The notes: a model not told the origin generated them from the letters alone. Counted from the first letter of the stretch, positions 38,856 through 48,751 are shown. The stretch: DNA of 64,000 bases from Sedimenticola sp. (GCA_027083925.1 JALWMK010000162.1:1-64000); one strand, 5' to 3'. Numbers and translations: made by a program.

Positions 38856-39770
38856 ATGATAGTGACGGAGCCAGGAATGATCAGCATCATCGACAACCGC
38901 ATGCAGCTAGACAGTATCGAATTGGGCATCGACCGCAGCCATCAGGCGATACGCATCCGCTTTCTTCATCCTGGACGCCCGGTGATTACCACCCGGTTTC
39001 TCGAGGATCTGCAGACCGCACAGGATCTCATGGCCACCCTCTGCAAACAGGATCAGGCCCTGCCATCGGCTGAACGGCTGCGCTATCTGGTCATGAGTTC
39101 CAGATTACCTGGCGTTTATTGCCTGGGTGGTGACTTGGGGCTGTTTCTCGAACTCATCCGCAGCGGCGACCGCGAGCGCCTCACCGCATACGCCCACACC
39201 TGCATGGAGATCGCCCACAGAAACCTGTCTGGCGGCGACAACAAACTCTGCACTATCTCCCTGGTCGAGGGAGAAACCCTCGGCGGCGGCTTTGAGATGG
39301 CTCTCGCTGCAGATGTGGTGATCGCGGAAAAGCGTGCGCGCTTTGGCTTCCCGGAAACCCAGTTTGGCCTCTTCCCCGGCATGGGCGCCTTCAGTTTTCT
39401 GGCGCGCCGCATCAGCCCGGCCCTGGCAAAACGCCTGATCACCAGCGGCAACATCTATACCGCCGCCGAGCTCTATGAAATGGGCGTGGTGGATCTGCTG
39501 GCCGATGACGGCAAGGGGGAGGAAATGCTGCACCATTACATCAAGCGGCGCCAGTCAAGAGAAGGCGGTTACTTTGCCGTGGACAAGATCATGGCCGAAC
39601 ATAGCCCCATTTCACGGGCGGAACTGTTCCGCATCGTGGATCTTTGGGTAGACACAGCGATGGAGTTGCCGGAGAAGAATCTCACCATGATGAACTACCT
39701 GCTCAAGGCGCAGAGCAAACGCTGGGAGCGCAACGAAGAGATTGCCACAGTTTCGAAATTGCGCGCCTGA
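38856..39770 (+). CDS. rpfF: DSF synthase, RpfF-like crotonase-family enzyme
   Basis: GGDLGLFLELIRSGDRERLTAYAHTC; GETLGGGFEMALAADVVIAEKRARFGFPETQFGLFPGMGAFSFLARRIS; both catalytic Glu positions present; likely start 38877. Confidence 0.88.
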   Translation: MIVTEPGMISIIDNRMQLDSIELGIDRSHQAIRIRFLHPGRPVITTRFLEDLQTAQDLMATLCKQDQALPSAERLRYLVMSSRLPGVYCLGGDLGLFLELIRSGDRERLTAYAHTCMEIAHRNLSGGDNKLCTISLVEGETLGGGFEMALAADVVIAEKRARFGFPETQFGLFPGMGAFSFLARRISPALAKRLITSGNIYTAAELYEMGVVDLLADDGKGEEMLHHYIKRRQSREGGYFAVDKIMAEHSPISRAELFRIVDLWVDTAMELPEKNLTMMNYLLKAQSKRWERNEEIATVSKLRA

Positions 39771-42350
39771 TCAGTTGATCACATGCAGCTTCGGTCGAGG
39801 TTTTTTCAACCCAAACTTGATGGACAACTGGTGTGATGACTCCTGAACCAAACCCTCGAGCTCATCGATCTGGCTGAGGCGCATCTCCATAAACTGCGCT
39901 TCTGGCATCTGCTCCAGCTCCCCGGCGGCCAGCTGCACCTGCGGCAGCCCCACATTGGCAGCGCTGCCCCGCAGGGCATGCGCCAACTCTTTCATGTTGA
40001 AATAATCACGGGTCTTCAGCGTCTTTCTCATCTGGGCAATGGTATTCCCGGCGTCCTCCGTGAAGCACTCCATGATACGCGCCACCAGTCCTGTGCCGGT
40101 ATCCAGCGACATTATCTCTCCCACCTTACCCACATCCACCATGGGCGCCTCATCAAGAGGCGCTGGCAGCGGCGCAGTTTTCTTTTCCGGGGAAACGCTG
40201 CTTTCAGCGCCAGTCAGCTGTTCGATAGTCGCAAGCAGTTGCCCGGCGTCGATGGGCTTGGAAAGGATATGCTCGATACCTGCATCCCGGCAGGCGTTGC
40301 GCGTAGCTTCCGTGACATCCGCCGTAATCACAATAAAGGGAATGGCCTCTTCAGCAACATGGGCAAAACGGTAAAGCTGGAATGTTTCGATGCCATTCAT
40401 ACCCGGCATGTGCATATCCACCAAGGCCAGGTCGAAATCCTCCGCTTCCACTGCCTCGAGAAAGCTCTCCCCGCTGTCGGTTTCAATGACGCTGTGCCCC
40501 ATATTGCGCAGCATGCTCGAAAGAATGATGCAATTGGTGCTGTTGTCATCCGCAATCAGTATATTGAGTGGACGAACCTTCTCCGCCGGCTCATCAAACA
40601 CGTCCTTGCCGAGATAGCAGGGGAAGCGGGCAGCATGCAGCGCATTGAAAAGTTCTTCCTCAGTATTCACCCATACCAGATGCGGCGATACCCGTTCATC
40701 TGCGGAGAGGGAAGGTGCATCACCCATTCCGCCAATGCTTGAAATCACCACGGTAACATCATCGGCAATCAGAGCCTCCCGGCGCCAATGCTCCAGGGAG
40801 AACGCCCTGGTTTCGATGAAACTCTCATCCAGCACAATGGCCGCAATCGGGGCACACTCCCGGGAAGCCTCCTGCAACAACTGTTCCGCCTGACAGACAT
40901 CCCGGGCAGAAAGCACATCAATACTCCATTCCTGCAAACGGGAAGAGATGATTGCCGCGCTATCGCCGTCCTGAATCAAGGAGAGCACAGTACGTCCCGC
41001 CATGGGCAGTTGATCGCCCGCGAGGGGCAGCGCATCATCCTGCTCCATGGGTAGAGTGAAGTGGAAAGCGCTTCCCTTGCCGGGCGTGCTCTCCAGCGAC
41101 AGCTCTCCCCCCATGAGCTCCACAAGATCCCGGGCAATGGTGGTGCCCAGGCCGGTACCGCCAAAACGGCGGGAAGTGCTGCTCTCCGCCTGAACGAAAG
41201 GCTCCAGTATCTTCCGCTGCTGCTCCAAAGGTATCCCAATACCGGTATCGCGCACGCTGAAGCCAAGCTCCACAGAGCCGGCTTCCGAACTGGCCAGCAC
41301 ACAGCGCAATTCCACCTCTCCTTTTTCAGTAAATTTGATGCCGTTACCCAGCAGGTTGATGAGCACCTGCTTCAAATGGTGCTCGTCACCCTTGATCCTG
41401 CAGGGAATCCTCGGATCAATACTGCGCACCAGACGCACGCCCTTCTTCTGCGCCTGAATATCCATCATGTCGATCAGCGAGTTAAGGCATTCATGCAGGT
41501 CAAAAGAGACGGATTCCCCCGTCAGCTTGTGGGCCTCAATCTTGGACAGGTCGAGAATATTGTTGATTAACTGCAACAGGGTGGAGCCGGAATGGTTGAT
41601 GATCTCGACAAAACGCTTGTCTTCATTGGGCAGCTCCCGTTCCTTGAGCAACTCCGCCGCACCGATAATGCCGTTGAGGGGAGTGCGGATCTCATGACTC
41701 ATATTCGCCAGAAACTGGCTTTTGGCCTGGTTGGCATTTTCGGCGGCAATCTGGGCGTTGCGCAGGCGTTGGGCAAGTGCGGCAGCATAGCCGGGGAGAA
41801 CGATCAAAGAAACCAATACTCCCAATCCCATAGAAAGATTCTCATGCCAATAGCTTGATTCCAAGAGCACAATACTAAACCCAATCACCGCAAGGGCTGT
41901 AGAAAAATAGAGACTCCAACCACCATAACGCAGCGTATTGCCAAATATAATCCATAAATAAACTCCAAACCATGGAGCACCCGCTGATCCAGAAATATAA
42001 AGCAGATAAGAGGTGGCAGCCATGTCAACAGAAATAGTAATACCACGACGCAGCAATGATGGCGTTGGAGAGATGTAAGTAGATATCAGTAATAGTCCGG
42101 CAACAACCAAGAATCCACTCACAAATATGAACGGATGTTGGTGGTCTGATACTAGTGAATAGTATCCTCCACTATCCAAAAGCAGATATACAAAGAAAAT
42201 CACTGGGAAAATGATTCGCAAAGTGGCCTGCTCACGTTCACTGCGCACGGGATCATCTGGTTTCCCCAAAATGACTTGGGTCAACAGCTTGCCAGTTCTG
42301 ATCTTTGTTGATTTGCTCATTTGCCCACCCTGCTCTATGATTTTGGTCAC
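39771..42350 (-). CDS. rpfC: hybrid sensor histidine kinase, RpfC-like (TM sensor, HK, receiver, HPt)
   Basis: Multi-TM N-terminus; FLANMSHEIRTPLNGIIGAAELL; REC ILIADDNSTNCII...ALVDMHMPGMNG; HPt AHALRGSAANVG; adjacent to rpfF. Confidence 0.85.
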   Translation of the reverse strand: MTKIIEQGGQMSKSTKIRTGKLLTQVILGKPDDPVRSEREQATLRIIFPVIFFVYLLLDSGGYYSLVSDHQHPFIFVSGFLVVAGLLLISTYISPTPSLLRRGITISVDMAATSYLLYISGSAGAPWFGVYLWIIFGNTLRYGGWSLYFSTALAVIGFSIVLLESSYWHENLSMGLGVLVSLIVLPGYAAALAQRLRNAQIAAENANQAKSQFLANMSHEIRTPLNGIIGAAELLKERELPNEDKRFVEIINHSGSTLLQLINNILDLSKIEAHKLTGESVSFDLHECLNSLIDMMDIQAQKKGVRLVRSIDPRIPCRIKGDEHHLKQVLINLLGNGIKFTEKGEVELRCVLASSEAGSVELGFSVRDTGIGIPLEQQRKILEPFVQAESSTSRRFGGTGLGTTIARDLVELMGGELSLESTPGKGSAFHFTLPMEQDDALPLAGDQLPMAGRTVLSLIQDGDSAAIISSRLQEWSIDVLSARDVCQAEQLLQEASRECAPIAAIVLDESFIETRAFSLEHWRREALIADDVTVVISSIGGMGDAPSLSADERVSPHLVWVNTEEELFNALHAARFPCYLGKDVFDEPAEKVRPLNILIADDNSTNCIILSSMLRNMGHSVIETDSGESFLEAVEAEDFDLALVDMHMPGMNGIETFQLYRFAHVAEEAIPFIVITADVTEATRNACRDAGIEHILSKPIDAGQLLATIEQLTGAESSVSPEKKTAPLPAPLDEAPMVDVGKVGEIMSLDTGTGLVARIMECFTEDAGNTIAQMRKTLKTRDYFNMKELAHALRGSAANVGLPQVQLAAGELEQMPEAQFMEMRLSQIDELEGLVQESSHQLSIKFGLKKPRPKLHVIN

Positions 42351-42675
42351 ACCTATTGCCCTGCAACGATCTTACTTCTCAGTGCATCATGAATGCAATA
42401 AAAATACCAACCAGCCGCAAGAAAACACAAGTGATTGATTTCTATATTACAATAACACACCCTTTCCCAATGCTCTCCACCACTTGGCTTATGCAGAACA
42501 TGCCCCTTTACGTCAATTACCACCAAAAATGTGATGAAGCATCAACAATCACATGAAGGGAGGGAAAAAAACCACGTTATCCCATATGCTCTATTCTCGG
42601 CAGAAACATCGATAACTTGAGTACTGTTTTTCAATAAATCCGGAAAAATCCATCAGGAACCCAAATACACCTCTT

Positions 42676-42921
42676 ATGAAAGAAGACATAGAACAAACCC
42701 TGAAAGAGTCCATCGCCCGGCAAAAAATGCTGGCCGTGGAAGAGATCTCCCTCGATTCCTCCCTGGAGGAACTCGGCGTCACTTCCCTGGATGCCATCTC
42801 TTTGGTATTCGACATCGAAGACCAGTATGGCGTGGAAGTCCCCAACGAAGAATTGAAAAAGCTGCACACGGTGCGCGACATCGTGGAAGGCGTGGATCAG
42901 CTGCTGACCGCCCGGGCATGA
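42676..42921 (+). CDS. acyl carrier protein (NodF-like)
   Basis: LEELGVTSLDAISLVFDIEDQYGVEVPNEEL around the phosphopantetheine Ser. Confidence 0.85.
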   Translation: MKEDIEQTLKESIARQKMLAVEEISLDSSLEELGVTSLDAISLVFDIEDQYGVEVPNEELKKLHTVRDIVEGVDQLLTARA

Positions 42922-44129
42922 TGGCGCCGGTCGCCATTACCGGGCTGGGATGCATCTCCGCCCTGGGCAACAGCGTAACGGAAAACTGGGCCGCTCTCAC
43001 CAACGGCAGCAGCGCCATCCGGCCGCTATCCGGCTTTGAAGAGACGGATCTGAAAGTCGCCTCCGCCGCCCAGGTGCAAAACTTTTCACCAGAAGCCTAT
43101 TTTCCGCCAGCCCGGCTGGGGCTGCTGGACCGCCACTCCCGGTTTGCCCTGGTGGCGGCCCGCGAAGCGGTGGAGAACGCCGGACTCGAAGCCGCGCATC
43201 TGGTGGCCTCGGCCGCCATCATCGGCACCGGTTGTGGCGGCAAGGAAACCGACGAGGTCACCTATCAGAAGCTGTACCAGGCGCAAAAAAGCCGTGTCCA
43301 CCCCTTCACCATTCCCCGGGGCATGCCTTCGGCGGCTTCCAGCCAGGTCAGCATGGAACTGGGTATCCAGGGCCCCTGCTTCACCCTTTCCAGTGCTTGC
43401 GCCTCCAGCAATCATGCGGTGGCGCAAGCGGTGCTCATGATCCGCTCGGGAATGGTGGATGTGGCCATCGCCGGCGGTGCAGACGCCCCTTTCACCTACG
43501 GCCTGCTCAAGTCCTGGGAAGCCCTGCGGGTACTCTCTCCCGATACCTGCCGCCCTTTCAGCGCCGACCGCAAGGGACTGGTGCTGGGGGAAGGCGCTGG
43601 AATGGTGATTCTGGAATCCCTGGATCATGCACGGCGGCGCGGCGCGGTCATCCACGCCCTGATCAGCGGCATCGGCATGAGCGCCGATGCCTCCCACATC
43701 ACCGATCCTTCCCCCGGGGGCGCGGCCAGAGCCATGCGGGCCGCCCTGGACGACGCCGCTCTTGCTCCTGAAGACGTGACCTACATCAACGCCCACGGCA
43801 CGGGAACCCGGCAGAACGACCCCTCGGAAACCGCCGCCATCCGGGAGGTTTTCGGTGACCAGGCAGACAAGCTGCTGGTCTCCTCCACCAAATCCCTGCA
43901 CGGACACGCTCTGGGCGCGGCGGGCGCCATCGAACTCATCGCCACCGCACGCGCTCTGGCGGAGGGAGTAATTCCCCCGACTGCAAATTTCACTTCACCT
44001 GGGAAAAACTGTGACCTCAACTATGTGCCCAACGAGCCTCTGGAAAGGAAATGCGAACATGCGTTGAGCAATTCCTTTGCCTTCGGCGGCCTCAATGCAG
44101 TTTTGGCGGTGAGCCGCTTTCCCCAATAG
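42918..44129 (+). CDS. beta-ketoacyl-ACP synthase (FabF/NodE-like)
   Basis: Cys-His-His triad: LSSACASSNHA, NAHGTGTRQND, STKSLHGHALGAAG; 4-bp overlap with ACP. Confidence 0.9.
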   Translation: MMAPVAITGLGCISALGNSVTENWAALTNGSSAIRPLSGFEETDLKVASAAQVQNFSPEAYFPPARLGLLDRHSRFALVAAREAVENAGLEAAHLVASAAIIGTGCGGKETDEVTYQKLYQAQKSRVHPFTIPRGMPSAASSQVSMELGIQGPCFTLSSACASSNHAVAQAVLMIRSGMVDVAIAGGADAPFTYGLLKSWEALRVLSPDTCRPFSADRKGLVLGEGAGMVILESLDHARRRGAVIHALISGIGMSADASHITDPSPGGAARAMRAALDDAALAPEDVTYINAHGTGTRQNDPSETAAIREVFGDQADKLLVSSTKSLHGHALGAAGAIELIATARALAEGVIPPTANFTSPGKNCDLNYVPNEPLERKCEHALSNSFAFGGLNAVLAVSRFPQ

Positions 44130-45173
44130 TCACTTCGGTTTGCGAAACAGGTAGTGGCCATTGCCAAAAAGCGTACCCTCCTCAGGGAGAAAGCACGCTT
44201 TGCAGAGAATAAAGTAATCGCTCCAAAACTGGAGTCTCTCGGCGGGAAGATAGTGATGTAATTTATCGATATTTGACCAGAATCGTCGATGCCATTCATC
44301 CAAAGTAGTCCAATAATTTATTCCATTGATAAACCAAGTATTGAGAAGTTCTAACTCCTTCGTGTGTCGCGGCAGCTCTGTAAACGGCCAAATCCTCCCC
44401 CCTGGAAAATAGACTCCAATCAAACTTTGGCTTGGATCCAGGAATTGAGGGATAACCAGCTTAGATGCAATCAAATGATGGAATGCTTTGCCACCTGGTT
44501 TGAGGTATCTAGAAACTTTACCATGCAGTTGCTCAAGATTCTTAATGGCACAAATCAGACCAATCGAAGTCACAATGTCAAAGCTGCCTGGTGAAACATC
44601 CTTATCATCAAGAGATTCAAGATCCTTATGAATAACAGTAAAAGGGTGCTCATAAAAAAGGTGCTCCGAATCATTCGTACACTCATGCAAAAAATTTACT
44701 TGAATGACACTCGGGGTAACACCTACAACTTCGATATCTGGATAGTTTTCAAACAAGTATTGCTCAAAAGAACCAAAACCACACCCTAGATTTAATATAC
44801 GTTCATCGCCCTTAATCCCTATACGTTCACATATTAATTGGAACTTGTTTCCTTGCGCCTCTTCAAGAGAGATGTTGGCATTCCTCACTGCTTCCGGCGT
44901 TTCACCATAATAAGCCATTGTATACGTCCGATAGTGGGTATCGAGGAAACTGTCAAAAAATTCCTTTTTTTCATCATAATGGGTATCCATCAAATCAGCC
45001 GTCTGCTCCGATAGATCACCAACTGATGGACAGAAATTAAGCTCATCTATCGATACTGGGTTGTCAACAAGCACTCTATACTCACGTGCAAGAAAACGGG
45101 CGACATGTTTTTCCTTCCGCAGCGCCTCTTCAGACCCCCATGCAGGTATGTTCAAGGATTCAAGCTTGTTCAT
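44130..45173 (-). CDS. SAM-dependent methyltransferase, cyclopropane-fatty-acid-synthase family
   Basis: YDEKKEFFDSFL...YRTYTMAYYGE...ERILNLGCGFGSFEQYLFENYP; AT-richer than neighbours. Confidence 0.8.
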   Translation of the reverse strand: MNKLESLNIPAWGSEEALRKEKHVARFLAREYRVLVDNPVSIDELNFCPSVGDLSEQTADLMDTHYDEKKEFFDSFLDTHYRTYTMAYYGETPEAVRNANISLEEAQGNKFQLICERIGIKGDERILNLGCGFGSFEQYLFENYPDIEVVGVTPSVIQVNFLHECTNDSEHLFYEHPFTVIHKDLESLDDKDVSPGSFDIVTSIGLICAIKNLEQLHGKVSRYLKPGGKAFHHLIASKLVIPQFLDPSQSLIGVYFPGGRIWPFTELPRHTKELELLNTWFINGINYWTTLDEWHRRFWSNIDKLHHYLPAERLQFWSDYFILCKACFLPEEGTLFGNGHYLFRKPK

Positions 45174-45463
45174 AGTTCTTTCCAGGTAGGAGAAATCACC
45201 CCAATTATACCTTAGTGTACAGGGAAAAAATCGAGATCATGCCCGCACTACGGCCATACGGGAAAAGACAGCAAACCACAGCCGAATGAGCCGCCTTTTC
45301 AGATGAGCTTGCAGATCATATTCTGGGCGCTCGTTTGCTTCCTATCTTGTTTCCGGCAGGTGTGGGCCGGCAGGGAATCGAGGCCGGCCCAGAGCATTTT
45401 CCATTCCACACATCCTTGTGCCGAACGCAAAAACACCACCAACAGTATTCCCCGGTGAACTGC

Positions 45464-47140
45464 CTATGCCCTGTTACCAGCCCGGAACCTGCCAACCAAC
45501 AGCAGCAGCATCAACGACATCAGAACCAGCATCCATTCGGATACCGTCGGGATGGCCGTTGGCGGTGGGGGAGCAGACAAAGGCGTACCCGTGGCGTCGT
45601 CCTCCAGGGAGGAACCCGGTTGCCCTGTCTCATTGGGATCACCCGTGTTTCCACTATCTGACAAGTCAGAAACCGCCGGGCCACCGGGAGGCATACCCGT
45701 ACCCAGCACCTGATTGTCAATGCTGCCCGCATCGATGTCATCCTGGGTGATGGCGTAGGTTGAGGCATAGAGCGCCCGTTCACCAGGAACCAGGGTGCCT
45801 TCCGGGCTGCCGCCACTATTACTCTGCCAGGTTATGGCAGGCAGCACGCCGGTTCCGGTAAATCTCGCCGCGTCTTCACTAGCACTCACCCCTGTGAGCA
45901 CGACAGTGCCGGTGTTCTCCAGGATATAAGTGTAGGTCACTATATCGCCAACAGTTGCATGACCGTCTGCCCCCGGATCAAAAGACGAGCTCTTTACCAC
46001 AAAAAGAGAGGCGGTAGGCTGATAGAAGCCGAAGTCCACGCTCATGTTGCCGTTGTCTTCGTCACCGCTGTCGCCGTCATCACTGCCGGGCAGGCCGCCG
46101 GTTTCAGCCGGTTCGCCGTTGTTGCTCAGGGTGAAGGTGCCGCTGACATAGCTGCCCGCCCCGCCACCGGGGCCGGCGATGTTGGAGTCATTGCCGGCAT
46201 CGTCATTGTCCGCGCCGTTCTGCACCACCGAGGGGCTGTAACCTGCAGGCGGGGTGACCTGGATCCGGTAGTCCCCTGCGGGCAGGTTGCCGAAGTAGTA
46301 GAGACCATCGCTGCCGGTGGTCTGGGCCGCCACCCCGGGCACGGGATTGCCGCTGCCATCGAGGAGCGTGACCGTGGCCCCGGACAGGGGTTGTTCGCCA
46401 ACGTCCTGCAGGCCGTTGTTGTTCTGGTCGTTCCAGATGAGGGAACCAATGGACACTGCCGGTGTGAAGCCGAAGTCCACGGTCATATTGCCGTTGTGTT
46501 CATTTGTGTTATCTGCATCATCACTGCCGACGATGTTGGAATCCACGCCGGGTTCCGTGTTGTTGGTGAGGGTAAAAATGCCAGAGGTATGGACATTGCC
46601 CGCGGAACTCGCGATATTGGAGTCGTTCGGGTTATCGTTGTTGTCTACAGCATTCTGATTGATGGTCGGAGCATAACCCGCAGGCATCGTCACTTCGACC
46701 CGGTAATCCCCCTCGGGCAGATTGTCAAAGTAATAGAGTCCGCTACCCGGCGTGGTGATAGCAGTTACCGGGCTGCCATCCAGATGGGTCGCAGGCACAA
46801 ATGTTCCACTTCCGTCATCCACCAGCAGCCGGACTGTTGCGCCAGATATGCCCGGTTCTCCCACATCCTGACTGCCATTGACATTGCTGTCTTCCCAAAC
46901 AAGGGAGCCGATGGACATCGCTGCGGCGAAACCGAAATCGAGGGTATGGTCGTTCTCGCCAGCACTTCCCGTGGTATAGGCGATCGTCGAGAACCCGGGG
47001 TTCAACACGCCGTTGTCACCATCGCTGTCATGAACATCGTCGGCATTGCCATTGGCATTTTCCTTCGTGGGCACCAAGCCTCCCAGGGCAGCATCCGCCA
47101 AATCGACCTGCTGTGATCCGCAAAAACCGGCGCCACGCAA
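45464..47140 (-). CDS. SdrD_B-repeat surface protein with C-terminal IPTL-CTERM-like sorting signal; probable 5' truncation
   Basis: Repeats SIGSLVWEDSNVNGSQDVGEPGISGATV and SIGSLIWNDQNNNGLQDVGEQPLSGATV; tail IPTVSEWMLVLMSLMLLLLVGRFRAGNRA; no signal peptide. Confidence 0.82.
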   Translation of the reverse strand: MRGAGFCGSQQVDLADAALGGLVPTKENANGNADDVHDSDGDNGVLNPGFSTIAYTTGSAGENDHTLDFGFAAAMSIGSLVWEDSNVNGSQDVGEPGISGATVRLLVDDGSGTFVPATHLDGSPVTAITTPGSGLYYFDNLPEGDYRVEVTMPAGYAPTINQNAVDNNDNPNDSNIASSAGNVHTSGIFTLTNNTEPGVDSNIVGSDDADNTNEHNGNMTVDFGFTPAVSIGSLIWNDQNNNGLQDVGEQPLSGATVTLLDGSGNPVPGVAAQTTGSDGLYYFGNLPAGDYRIQVTPPAGYSPSVVQNGADNDDAGNDSNIAGPGGGAGSYVSGTFTLSNNGEPAETGGLPGSDDGDSGDEDNGNMSVDFGFYQPTASLFVVKSSSFDPGADGHATVGDIVTYTYILENTGTVVLTGVSASEDAARFTGTGVLPAITWQSNSGGSPEGTLVPGERALYASTYAITQDDIDAGSIDNQVLGTGMPPGGPAVSDLSDSGNTGDPNETGQPGSSLEDDATGTPLSAPPPPTAIPTVSEWMLVLMSLMLLLLVGRFRAGNRA

Positions 47141-47829
47141 AGATGCGCTGAATTCTCACAGGGAGATTCCTGCAGCGCCCCACGGACATTGGCCATGGAA
47201 ATATCGGTTACGGAAGGCTTTGTGCCCAGTTCCCGCTTCACTTCAGAAGCATTCAGCGCAATGGCCCTGGCAATGCGTGAAAGGCGCAAACTGATATCCG
47301 GCTGCATGTCCTGGTAGCGCTGAACAGACAATACCCTGGCATTTCTTACATCCACTATGGCTCTGGTGGTCACGTTGGTTACAAAATTATATTTTTCCGC
47401 CTGATAGCAGGCGTGCGCCTGGCATACCTGCTTTGCGTCTGCATCCAGAGCGCTTACTATTGCCGGCACAATACGCATCATGTCATTGTGCAGAATCTGT
47501 CCGTCTTGCAGCGTATCTTTCAAAAACTCCTGATCTTTCAGTAGGATTTCCTGTGTCTTTTGCGCTCCGTCATCCAGCTCTCTGCCTTGCAAGGGCAGTA
47601 CGGCCTCGCCCCTGTTCACCATTTCCCGAAGATCCTTTTTGTATGATTGCACTTCCGGAATATCCTGGTAGACCTCTGGAACATTCTTTGGAAGTATTAT
47701 TTTCTCTTCCACAGATATTGAAGTCTGTTTTTTCCGGGCAGTTTTTTCCGGTGCAAACCAGTACAAGGCAATCAGCAACAAGCCGGCTGCCAGAATAGCG
47801 ATACTTGTTTTTGTCTCTTTACTCATCAA
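47002..47829 (-). CDS. hypothetical membrane-anchored protein, C-terminus frame-joined to the SdrD-like gene
   Basis: N-terminal TM anchor TSIAILAAGLLLIALYWFAP; the last ~40 codons overlap the SdrD-like ORF in a different frame. Confidence 0.6.
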   Translation of the reverse strand: MMSKETKTSIAILAAGLLLIALYWFAPEKTARKKQTSISVEEKIILPKNVPEVYQDIPEVQSYKKDLREMVNRGEAVLPLQGRELDDGAQKTQEILLKDQEFLKDTLQDGQILHNDMMRIVPAIVSALDADAKQVCQAHACYQAEKYNFVTNVTTRAIVDVRNARVLSVQRYQDMQPDISLRLSRIARAIALNASEVKRELGTKPSVTDISMANVRGALQESPCENSAHLCVAPVFADHSRSIWRMLPWEAWCPRRKMPMAMPTMFMTAMVTTAC

Positions 47830-48710
47830 CCGTTCATCTCAAAATAATACGGCGCCCTGTTCTCAATGGAAACAGACACGCTCAGGGCAATGACCATCAG
47901 CACGGAAGTCAGCAGCAACATTTTTTTTTGTTGTGCAGCCGTCCGCCCATTGACGACAAGAGGAACCAAAGGAGAAAGAACAAAAAGGGCAATGAACAGA
48001 TGCTGCACGCGAAAACCGAAATACCTGTCCAGACACACAGCAATCAGCGCCAGCACAAAGCCGAAAAGAAACTGTTGCTGGCCGCCGGAGGGCGTGGTTC
48101 TGGGATCGGTAAGCATAAAAAGGGTAAAAACGACAAAAGAAACCGAGTAAAACCGGTGCTGAATCTCTTCAAAGATCACCACAGGATCGTGCTGCACTAC
48201 CAGGAGATTCTGCAGGAAAAGATAGCCTCCCACAAATGCCAGGGGAATTGCCCAGCGATTCGCCCGTATCAACACCACCACCGACAGCACGACTACCACT
48301 GCCACGAACCATAGGGCGTCTCCCAATTGACCCAATACCAGGTGCGCGTCATCATAAAAGAAAAACAGCCCGAACAATAAGGCAAAGTTGGAGGGGTTGA
48401 AGAAATGTCTTTTCTCAAATACCAAAATGTGTTTTTGCAGTAGCCCGAATCCGATCACCGCAAAGTATATCCACAGCTGGGACGTTGCCATCATCAGCAT
48501 GACGCCCATGGCGGTGGAAAGGGAGGAGAAGGAAAAGAAATCCAGCTTTTTCCGTATGGCAAAAAGGCAAAGATGCTCAAACGCAGCGGCAAAAAACAGG
48601 ATAAAGGCCACATTGCTCCACGGAAGGTGGAAATATGCAGTATATTTCGCCAGAATCAGCAGGGCAAAAAGGCTGGCGGCCTGTTGCAGCTGCAAGGGTA
48701 CCCTAATCAC
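47826..48710 (-). CDS. polytopic membrane protein resembling RnfD/NqrB family
   Basis: ~9 hydrophobic segments; KRHFFNPSNFALLFGLFFF. Confidence 0.55.
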   Translation of the reverse strand: MIRVPLQLQQAASLFALLILAKYTAYFHLPWSNVAFILFFAAAFEHLCLFAIRKKLDFFSFSSLSTAMGVMLMMATSQLWIYFAVIGFGLLQKHILVFEKRHFFNPSNFALLFGLFFFYDDAHLVLGQLGDALWFVAVVVVLSVVVLIRANRWAIPLAFVGGYLFLQNLLVVQHDPVVIFEEIQHRFYSVSFVVFTLFMLTDPRTTPSGGQQQFLFGFVLALIAVCLDRYFGFRVQHLFIALFVLSPLVPLVVNGRTAAQQKKMLLLTSVLMVIALSVSVSIENRAPYYFEMNG

Positions 48711-48751
48711 TTACTCCAAGTCCTGGCCAGGCCGTCTGTTTGTTTGGAAAA

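Noticed and set aside
45959-47116. 385-aa plus-strand ORF opposite the SdrD-like gene
   Set aside because: Shadow ORF produced by repetitive GC-biased codons; the minus strand encodes clear SdrD_B repeats and a sorting tail.
47826-48710. Exosortase candidate for the IPTL-CTERM protein
   Set aside because: No conserved Cys/Arg/His exosortase motif seen; the sequence looks RnfD-like.
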